DNA of 64,000 bases from Phytopythium helicoides (Eukaryota > Oomycota > Peronosporomycetes > Pythiales > Pythiaceae). The notes below the pieces were generated by a model. It worked only from the letters and a program-made list of their open reading frames with translations, was not told the DNA's origin and made no database searches. The stretch spans positions 124,001 to 188,000 of the forward strand of contig JANFNE010000016.1 of the NCBI GenBank assembly GCA_024867545.1, written 5' to 3'. The position numbers and the translations under genes are program-made. Shown in pieces: positions 56,725 to 64,000 of this stretch. Numbering within the stretch: the stretch's first letter is position 1; every line of letters begins with the position of its first letter.

Positions 56725-58206
56725 CTACCATCCTGGGGCCGGATTGTGAACAAACGACCTCAGTTGCTCCGTCACGTATGCCATCGACACGCGCTGCTTT
56801 GGGTCGACCACGCACATTTGCTGCACGAGCGTCCATGCCTCATCGCTCATTTCTTTAGGCTTTTCGAAAGTGTTAGTCTGCTTGAGCTTGCGGATTGCGT
56901 CAGGCATCATTCCCTCAAGTGGGTTCTTCTTGGTAATTGCCTCGATGATAGTCAGCCCAAAGGTGTACACATCCGACTCGATGCGAGGGCCGTGTTCATC
57001 TCCTCGGTATCTGCCATTTGGAGCAATACCAATGCACTCTGGAGCGGCAAAGTCCTTGCGAATGGATGACCTGATACTGTTGGCTTTTGCTGCCCTTCTG
57101 GACGAATGACGCACCAAACCCGTATACCTTGATACTGTTGTGTTCTGTCACCAAGAGCTTTGAGCAGCTCAGATTGCCATGTACAACCCGTCTCTTGTGA
57201 AGATAGGCTCAGTGCCATTGCAGCTTGATGCTAGCATCGACCATATTTGGGACATCGAGAACTCGTCCCAGCACAAATCGAGGCTCCGACGACTCGCATA
57301 CTCGTAGACGAAAAATGGCGCGCCGTGATCGGAACCAGCACCGAAGAGCTGAGCTACGTGTGGATGAAGTAAGCTGCGCCAAACGTGAAAGTGCTTGTCG
57401 AAGACCGGACTTTCATCGATGACATCAAATTTCTTGATGGCTACTGCGACACCATTCCATTCTCCCATGTAGATGTTGGTCTGATTTGCAGTGTCGATTG
57501 CCTCACCTTGAATTCGCACTTCATCACTTGCAATAAGCCATGTTGGTGGCGTTTCCACGTCTTTTCCGCCTAGAAACTTGCTTTCGGCAACACCGATGAT
57601 GGTGCGAAGAGCCGAGTCAATCGGCTTTTGAACACGTTCAGGATCCAATGCATCGACAACCAGATCGCGCTTGATGCGCACCACAAGATCCTCAATGCCT
57701 CGATTCGTAGACGCTTGCTTCTCCATGCTATACAAGACTTTCCAAATCTCCCGCTGCATGTTTTCGATGTTCGAGAGCTTTTCAGTCATCTCCTTGTAGT
57801 CGATCTCGAACTGATTGCGCCAATCCAGCAGCTTCACGAGTTTGTCGGTGTGGTTCACGGTGACCATCTTGATGATGTAGTCGAGCTTCTCGTTATAGGT
57901 TTCAATATCCTCTTTCAGCTGTCCGTGCTTCGTGATACGATCGATAACATTGAGCTGGGTGTATTCGGTGACCGTATTGAAGAACTTGTTGATCAAGTCG
58001 ACGAGTTGTTGAAGCGGTTTCTCATCCTTGATTGTGGCCGGTGACATCTTCTTGAGCTCGTTCGCAAACTCTGTCAGTCGGTCGCCCAGCCGCTTGCACA
58101 GCACTTTGCTGTTTCGGAGCTTATCGTACTTGGTGTACAGCGCATTGAGCAGTTCAAACGCAGCGCCGAGTCCAGGCACGGTTAAGTCGAGAAGGCTGGT
58201 AGCCAT
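56725..58206 (-). CDS. MLKL-like protein: N-terminal helical bundle plus TKL pseudokinase
   Basis: Residues 1-165 are all helical (ATSLLDLTVPGLGAAFELL, then CKRLGDRLTEFANELKKM, and later helices), the pattern of the four-helix bundle of MLKL/HeLo-type domains, with a brace-like helix to about 185. A kinase domain starts at about 230: no GxGxxG loop (GEAIDTANQTNIYMG), VAIK lysine K258 present, then VYEYAS. The catalytic loop reads VVHGNLSCSKLL (57173-57181), so Asp of HRD is Asn, and the Mg motif reads VYGFGAS (57113-57121), so Asp of DFG is Gly. The C-lobe keeps FAAPECIG and SDVYTFGLTIIEAI. This is a predicted pseudokinase. Vertebrate and plant MLKLs with the same order permeabilise membranes in cell death; a similar role here is only inference. 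Frame breaks near 57275, 57205 and 57070. Confidence 0.75.
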
Positions 58207-58459
58207 GGAGTTACTTAGAAAGGAGGTTGATTAGGGAGATAGAAGAAGTGGAAATGAGCAGCCTGCATATAGGTGGTCGCTGCATGAAGCTGTACACCCG
58301 AGAGCGCTGGCACCTCGATGGATACAAAACAGGATCTTCCCGCACGCCAGCAGTATCCACATATATCTTGAGTGAATCGTTTGACGACTGAGCTAACAGA
58401 CACATCGGGCACCTCCAAAAGAGATACTGAAGTTCAGCACCTGAAACAGAGTTTCGGAA

Positions 58460-60786
58460 ATGGCCGTCGTGGGGATGGTATCCACAGAAGATTTGCTGTG
58501 CGTTGTTTTCAGTGCGGCGCTGATCGAGTGGGTTCACTTCTCCGGCGTCGCACAACTCAGCAGTTCGCGTTTCCAGCAGCACCAGCATGGGCAACAAATA
58601 CGTTTGAGTGATGCTGCGGGCGAAGGCGACATCATTGCGTTGCTACAATTGATAGAGCGGGGCGTAGACGTCAATGCGAGGGTAAACGGCGATTTCACTG
58701 CGCTGATGCAGGCTGCTGGCAGCAATCACGTGGACGTTGTGTAACATTTCGTGGAATACGGAGCCGATATTGGATATTGACGCAGTCGGCGTCAACGGCA
58801 GGACGGCGCTGCGATGGGCGGTTCGCAGGAATCGAATAAGAAATGTGCGATACCTCGTTGAGCACGGTGCAGATGTCAACGCCAAGGATAACACGGGCCG
58901 GACCGCTCTGTTTGAGGCGATCTCATGGAATTGCTCAGACATTGTCGAGTATCTTGTTGAGCGCCGAGCGGATCTCAATCACAACTTTAACGGGGATCAT
59001 TTGTGCTGCATGCAACAACCACGAAGACATCATGCTATTTCTCGCCGATCACGGTGCAGACGTCGATGTGAAGGACGAAGAGGGCGAGACAGCACTGATG
59101 ATGGCTGCCGACCGAAATCTCCTAGCCACGGTGAGATATCTCGTGAAATTCGGCGCAGACATCGGCGCCACAGATAATCGCGGCTGGACTGCGCTCATGC
59201 AAGTTACTTCCAGCAGTCAGGTCGAGATTGTGCGCTGTCTCGTCGACCTTGGTGCAAGCATTCGAGGCGAAAAACAGACAAGGTGAAACTACGCTGATGA
59301 ATGCAGCTCAACCTCTACTTGAGAGTATGGTGCTGTGCCTAATTGAGCTCGGTGCTGTCGTCGATGCCACAGATAATCGTGGTTGCACTGCACTGATGCG
59401 GGCTTCAAGTATCAATTACGTTGAAATGGTTCGTTTTCTGATCGAGCAAGGTGCAAGTCCAATAGCCAAGGATCACGACGGCCTAACGGTATTGAGTTGG
59501 GCTGCTCGCAGCAACAACAAAGATATCGTGACTTATCTTGTGGAGTGCGGAGCCTCCATAGCGTCTCTCGATAGTCATGGGAACTCAGTGCTTTGCCATT
59601 TACTGCAAGGAGATCAGGTAGTGGAACAAGATATTCTCCCGACAGCGAAGCTCCTTCTTGAGCTTGGAGCATTACCACTTCAGTCAAACATACAAGGAAT
59701 GTCGGCCAAATCGATTGCAAGAGACAAAAACTTTTTAAGGGTGATGGATCTGATTGACGGGTATGCAGTCAAGCCAAGATCAGTGCACACTGTTCAAGAT
59801 GAACCAGAAGAAGAAGAGCCGGGGTGGTTCATCGGTCGGGACGCCAATCGTCATTCAAATAATCCATTTACAAACTGAGATTTTGGAAAAGTGTATGACG
59901 CTACTTGGTGACTACTAAGGTTGCTGTGAAAGAGGTCTCAATCCAATCACCAGCCGAGATGATGCTATTCCGGCGTGAAGTCAAGCTTTGGGCCACATTG
60001 AGCCACGAGCATGTCGTTACGTTCCACGGAGCCAACCATCGCGAGGAGCCGCTCTTCATTGTTTCGAGCTACGCTTGTCGAGGGACTTTGCGAGAGTATC
60101 TAAAGAGCGAAAGCGACAAAGGGCGTACAGTGGCATGGAGAAAGCTGAAGGAAGCAACAGCCGGATTGAGTTATCTGCATGGAAAAAGGATCGTCCACGG
60201 TGACTTGAAGGGCGATAGCATCGTCGTGAGTATCTAAAGAGCGAAAGCGACAAAGGGCGTACAGTGGCATGGAGAAAGCTGAAGGAAGCAACAGCCGGAT
60301 TGAGTTATCTGCATGGAAAAAGGATCGTCCACGGTGACTTGAAGGGCGATAGCATCGTCGTGAGTGAAGACGGCTCAGCGAAACTGACGGACTTTGGTCT
60401 GAGCTTCCTTGATACGGGTCCTCGACCGGAAATCGAGAGACTCGGAGCGATGCAGTGGCGCGCACCTGAATACGCGACGCAGACGGTTAGGAAGCCGTCA
60501 TTTTCTTCGGACGTGTACTCGCTTGGAATGTGCATTATCGAGGCCGTGAAAGGAGACTATCCTTGGGGACATTGGTATGAATCGGACACGATTCGTGAGT
60601 TCCTTCGGCAAGGCGATATTCCTATCGAGAGACCTGCATCAATGAACGATCGGCAGTGGGACTTGGTGCTTCGCATGACTGCTTATCGTCGCGACGATTG
60701 ACCATATCTGGACTCCGTCATTTCAAGAGCTGAGTGTATTCGCAGACGAGGAAGCCACCGACGAAGCGATGCGCAGTCACAGCTAG
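58460..60786 (+). CDS. Ankyrin-repeat TKL-type protein kinase (disrupted)
   Basis: About nine ankyrin repeats run 58620-59660 (typical DAAGEGDIIALLQLIERGVD, GRTALFEAISWN, GETALMMAADRN, GCTALMRASSIN). An acidic linker follows, then a TKL kinase domain with FGKVYDATW, VAVKEV, catalytic VHGDLKGDSIVV (HRD as HGD, Asp kept), TDFGLS and APEY. An active kinase is therefore expected. The kinase part contains an exact 134-bp tandem duplication (60094-60365) that breaks the frame. Further breaks occur near 58745, 59020, 59265 and 59900. Near the end a TGA (about 60701) replaces a codon that is Gln in the minus-strand relic. The ATG at 58460 is the longest start; ATG at 58587 (MGNKY) would give an N-myristoylation signal but needs a frame change after six codons. 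Confidence 0.7.
60094..60365 (+). repeat. Exact 134-bp tandem duplication inside the kinase domain
   Basis: The block beginning GAGTATCTAAAGAGCGAAAG at 60094 recurs at 60228, followed by identical sequence through GTCGTGAGT; the unit is 134 bp. It repeats the segment from the helix LKSESDKGRTVAWRKL to the catalytic loop HGDLKGDSIVVS. Since 134 is not a multiple of three, it stops the frame at 60235-60237. Confidence 0.93.
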
Positions 60787-61164
60787 CTTCATGAATCTCG
60801 AGGAGAGGATGTAAGAAAAAAAAAAGGTAGTCTGTTCTCAATGCACGCTGACAACCAACTTTGATGGCAGCAACAAAAGAGCTCTAGCAATCGCAACGCA
60901 ATGTACGAGCCCATGAAGTAGCAGCTGAACGTGTTTTCCACTATCTTCTCAACAATCTTCCACATCCGCACCCAGAGAAGCTTGTCAACTCTCTTCATCC
61001 GATCCCAACCGTCTCATAACCCACCGCAGTCATTCCTCCTCCTACAACCTTCAAGCCCAAAATCCTTGTCACAGTTGCACGACCCTCTCCCACCTGACCA
61101 CGCCGCCGCGCTCCCTGTTGAAGCTCCCACAATCCAACAAGCCAAGAAGCCCAAGCAGCACAAG
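60787..61164. other. Intergenic with candidate promoter
   Basis: No gene. A CAGTCATTCCTCCTCC at about 61027 resembles the initiator motif and could serve the following gene with a 5' UTR of about 130 bp. Confidence 0.35.
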
Positions 61165-61512
61165 ATGGTGGCCCCACCACGCTACGTCAAGGCCGTGCAG
61201 CTCAAGAACGCGACGGCGCACGCCGTGCAAGTGACGGCGACGTTCGGCTCGGACGAGCAGGAGGCCGAGGGCCAGGCCAAGCTGCGCGAGACGCACGAGC
61301 TGGCGCCGCACGCCGAGCTGGCGCTGGGCGAGCACACGTACGACATGGGCTCCTGGACGGCCATCGCGGCGCTCTACTCGCTCGAGGTCTCGGGCGGCCA
61401 GCTGGGCGCCACACTCTTCACGCCCAGCGTCGACCGCATCGTGGACGTGCTGCACGTGGAGATCGGTGCCGAGGGCGAGAGCCTGAAGCTCGCAGCGGTC
61501 AAGCACGCCTAG
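61165..61512 (+). CDS. Small conserved-looking beta-rich protein, 115 residues
   Basis: Single exon, GC-rich third positions, start context CAAGATGG. The sequence begins MVAPPRYVKAVQLKNATAHA and alternates short strands with polar turns (VQVTATFGSD..., HTYDMGSWTAIAALYSLEVS, DVLHVEIGAEGESLKLAAV), suggesting a small all-beta sandwich. No signal peptide, membrane segment or cysteine. I do not recognise a family. The frame is open for about 230 bp upstream, but that part looks like 5' UTR. Confidence 0.6.
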   Translation: MVAPPRYVKAVQLKNATAHAVQVTATFGSDEQEAEGQAKLRETHELAPHAELALGEHTYDMGSWTAIAALYSLEVSGGQLGATLFTPSVDRIVDVLHVEIGAEGESLKLAAVKHA

Positions 61513-61601
61513 ACGGCCACGAGGGGCGGAGAGAGGGTGTTTTTGTGAGTGTTTGGCCATTGAGAGGTGTCCGAGAAGGTCAATACAGCTACAGTTGATG
61601 A

Positions 61602-62980
61602 CTAGGAGCACTTCTTTGGAGATCCGGGGAGCACGGCACCGGTCTTGGAGGACTGGGAGGCTGCCACCGCCATGAACGGCGTCGGGGCTGAAGTGGAAGT
61701 GGTACCAGTTCTTCTTGGGCACGAGCTTGACGTAGTCGCACACCTCCTGGCGATTAACCATCCACTGCGAGACGGCTTGTCCAGACCACGGGAATGCCGA
61801 TCGCGATCGAAAGGCAGAGGAATCCCAGCGCTTTGTTGACAGTGTCAGCGACTTCTTCTCCGTAGTGAGGCAGAAGCAGTTTCGGCACGGCACAGAGGAA
61901 CGCCGTTAGCACGAGCGACACCGTCGACGCCAAGATAAAGTAGTCCATGAGCGTGTTGTACGGGACTTTGGGCAGTGCACTCGAGATGACGTACTTGAAC
62001 GCCACCGCCGTGAGTAGCAGTGTCAAGATGGTCGAGAGCCGATCGCCGAGTGCGTCCACGGCGAGGACAAACGATAGCGGTCCGAGCAGAGACAGCAGAA
62101 ACATGATGAGCACGATGTTCTGCAGGTAGTAGTTGGGAATCCGCTGGACGCGCATGCGCACTTTGGTGGCCTTATGCGCCGGTGCTTCACGCAGGATCTG
62201 GGGTACGAGGGGGTAGAACTCGGTCAGCGTCAGCGCCTCTCGGTGGAACTGCACGCTGCAAACCGTGAGATCGAAATGGTCCCATGATCGAGCGTCGTTC
62301 AGTCGAAGGCTGATGCTCAAGTCCTGGACGTCAAATGGGAAAAGCTGTAGTTCCCACCGCTCTCGGAGCTGCACGTGGATGGATCGGTTCCACATGACCC
62401 ACGTGAATCCTGGCAAGTCTCCACCGCCATAGACGCGAATGTCGGCAGGCTTGGTATCGTACGTTTCGACTGCGTTGAAAAAGCTAACACCCGGCATCAG
62501 CGAGAGGTTTTCGAACTGCTCCATCTCTGCAGCCGTCATATTAGCGAAGTGACCGCTGTCGATGACTCTCTGAGCAACATCGCCCATGCCGATGGCGTGA
62601 AGATCCACCGGCCAGAATAAGTAGATTGTGAACTTGACAGTGAAAGTTTCGTTCATCGGATCGATGTTCACGATGTCCATGATCGACGGGATGCAGTACA
62701 ACCGGACTTTCTCGCCGCTTGTCGTGGTGGTGCTCACTGGTGATGCAGGAGCTGGCTTGGGTTTCCCTGGGGTCTTCCACACGCCGAAATCGGACACAAG
62801 GTCGAGGACGTGGGTCTGAACGGTGCTTATTGGCGTCACACTTTCGCTCCACTCGAAAGGGGCTCGACCGGTGACGCAAGCAACCTTAGGTGGCAGTTCA
62901 GGCTCAACGTAAAGAGCTGGAAAAGATGCATCAGGTGAAGGTGCACCAGGAACAGCGGCAGAAGTCTCGGTCATGGCCAA
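61602..62980 (-). CDS. Cys-loop type pentameric ligand-gated ion channel
   Basis: Open from 62980 to 61754 in one frame, then continuing in a second frame. An extracellular beta domain contains the Cys-loop hallmark ELQLFPFDVQDLSISLRL but without the flanking cysteine pair, as in prokaryotic members. It is followed by four TM helices: LQNIVLIMFLLSLLGPLSFV, pore-lining DRLSTILTLLLTAVAFKYVI, LMDYFILASTVSLVLTAF and ALGFLCLSIAIGIPVVW. An IPNYYLQNI motif starts TM1. A signal peptide is not obvious at the chosen ATG (MAMTETSAAVPGAPSPDA), so the true N-terminus may lie elsewhere. A frame break at about 61785 precedes a C-terminal segment (QWMVNRQEVCDYVKL...). The end near 61602 is my estimate. Ligand and ion selectivity are unknown. 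Confidence 0.8.
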
Positions 62981-63368
62981 GTGTGCGAGACAGATTGTTG
63001 TCGACTGTTGGGATCGACTGGAGAGAGATCAAATGCGCTTGCGACGCTTTGAGTAGACGCCACAGTTTGCGACTGGAAGAAAGCACAACAAGCGAGAACT
63101 TTTTTTTTTTGAAGAAATACGAGCTTGCTATTTGACCCTAGGAAGAAAAAAAAGTTGGCTGCCCTCCGGCTCACACGAGGTCGACGGCATGGCGGCGCGG
63201 CTGCTGTTCAGATGTTAAATAGTGTACCGAGCGCGTCCAACCGAGCCAACGACTGCTCCAGCGCGAGTTCACTCAGCCTTCTCTCTACCGCTTGCAGTGG
63301 GCCGATTCCTTTATCCATCCTGTCCGTGAATCCGTCGAGCAATCGCTCAGGCACAAGCATCCTGGTCA
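62981..63368. other. Intergenic, two A/T homopolymer runs
   Basis: About 390 bp. Contains T11 at about 63101 and A8 at about 63147. No gene seen. Confidence 0.4.
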
Positions 63369-63959
63369 TTACACAATGTGGTTGTCCGGAACACTGGCAG
63401 GCGGACGGCCGTACATCACCATGGATGATCCGCTCGACACGAGATATCCGGGCAATGGCTGGTTCGTCGCGTTGTCACTTTCTCGCTCGTCACCAGAGTT
63501 GGAGAAGTACGCGCTTCCGGCGTCTGACCGTGGCGTTGTTGGCGTGGCTGGTGTCCCCGGCGTGTACGGAGCAGCAATGTATCCTGTAGTTCCGGTGGTT
63601 GATGCGGGTGTGTTCATCTCGTCGTCCGGAGTGGGCGGCTGCGCTGCCTTGCCGAATCCTAACTTCACATACGAACCAAAACCGCGAGGCTTCTCGACAC
63701 CGCTGCTCTGCCGCTCTCTCCGACTGCTGATGCGCTCGCGGATCTCGCCGCTCTGGTTGCTCAGCACCTCGAGGTCGTCGTCCACCTCGGCCTCGATGGC
63801 TGCCAGCTCCTCCTCTTCGCTCTGGACACTGCGTTCCGAGTTGCGTGACACGCTGTGCGTCTTGTTGTCGCTCGGCTTGGTCGAGTCTGCTGCGTCTTCC
63901 TCGCGAGTCTTTTTGCCCGAGCAGCACCCGCACAGACGCGCGAGCAGCGATTTGGGAGG
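63369..63959 (-). CDS. C-terminal exon of an unidentified, probably membrane, protein
   Basis: Last exon, 197 codons, open to a TTTGTAG acceptor at 63960-63961; upstream exons lie beyond the window. It begins PPKSLLARLCGCCSGKKTRE, a basic Cys-cluster that looks like a palmitoylated juxtamembrane segment. It continues as a low-complexity cytosolic tail: an acidic stretch (EEEELAAIEAEVDDDLEVL), a basic Arg/Ser patch, and a Thr/Pro-rich region with several TPxTP sites that could be phosphorylated. It ends ASVPDNHIV. Function cannot be assigned from this part. Confidence 0.6.
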   Translation of the reverse strand, partial: PPKSLLARLCGCCSGKKTREEDAADSTKPSDNKTHSVSRNSERSVQSEEEELAAIEAEVDDDLEVLSNQSGEIRERISSRRERQSSGVEKPRGFGSYVKLGFGKAAQPPTPDDEMNTPASTTGTTGYIAAPYTPGTPATPTTPRSDAGSAYFSNSGDERESDNATNQPLPGYLVSSGSSMVMYGRPPASVPDNHIV

Positions 63960-64000
63960 CTACAAAGGCAGGTATGGTCATGTTAGTTACCCCGCGACAA

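Noticed and set aside
61069..61600. Read-through of the ligand-gated channel C-terminus into the neighbouring gene
   Set aside because: It would overlap 61165-61512 on the other strand; a stop near 61602 in the adjacent frame is more likely.

Overview
The window looks like nuclear DNA of an oomycete, most like Phytophthora or a relative. Evidence seen directly: compact gene-dense layout on both strands; short introns (about 54-90 bp) with GT(A/G)CGT-like donors and CTAAC/CTGAC branch sites; several genes preceded 25-55 bp upstream of the ATG by an oomycete initiator-type CTCATT motif; and gene families typical of oomycetes (WW/IQ/EF-hand proteins, ankyrin-TKL kinases, polytopic LRR membrane proteins, GH10 xylanases, full-size PDR ABC transporters). 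I see no tRNA, rRNA, CRISPR array or intact transposon.

Layout. 1-11.3 kb: 3' part of a giant HECT E3 ubiquitin ligase with SPRY, UBA and MIB/HERC2 modules. 11.6-14.3 kb: small membrane protein, LSM11-like U7 snRNP protein (-), SAGA-Tad1 (ADA1-like) subunit (+). 14.6-18.8 kb: RCC1 repeat protein with two BTB domains and a C-terminal membrane hairpin. 18.9-22.1 kb: a probable mitoribosomal mS26-like protein, an inverted BTB relic, a long hairpin repeat and a free methionine-R-sulfoxide reductase. 22.4-28.4 kb: WW/IQ/EF-hand protein, two unknown genes, a SAM methyltransferase. 28.6-34.8 kb: Golgi-type Ca/Mn P-type ATPase and a polytopic LRR protein. 34.9-43.6 kb: two small genes, GH10 xylanase copy 1, Frag1-family gene A, PUB-domain protein, VTT/DedA protein, Frag1-family gene B. 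43.9-55.6 kb: two PDR ABC transporters flanking GH10 xylanase copy 2. 55.9-60.8 kb: a kinase cluster comprising a truncated kinase relic, an MLKL-like helical-bundle pseudokinase, and an ankyrin-TKL kinase with an internal 134-bp tandem duplication. 61.2-64 kb: small conserved protein, Cys-loop type ligand-gated channel, and the last exon of an unidentified gene.

The most interesting items are the MLKL-like architecture (N-terminal helical bundle plus a kinase domain in which HRD reads HGN and DFG reads GFG), a 372-bp almost identical tract shared by the two otherwise diverged ABC transporters (gene conversion), the near-identical inverted xylanase pair, the RCC1-BTB-BTB protein with a membrane anchor, and the LSM11 and pLGIC homologues.

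Caveat: many genes carry frameshifts whose flanking frames both look coding, some at homopolymers. They cluster at about 4-10 kb, 22-26 kb and 51-62 kb, while about ten genes between 18.9 and 50 kb assemble into exact open frames across all predicted introns. I read most of them as assembly indels rather than gene death, but that cannot be proved from sequence alone.
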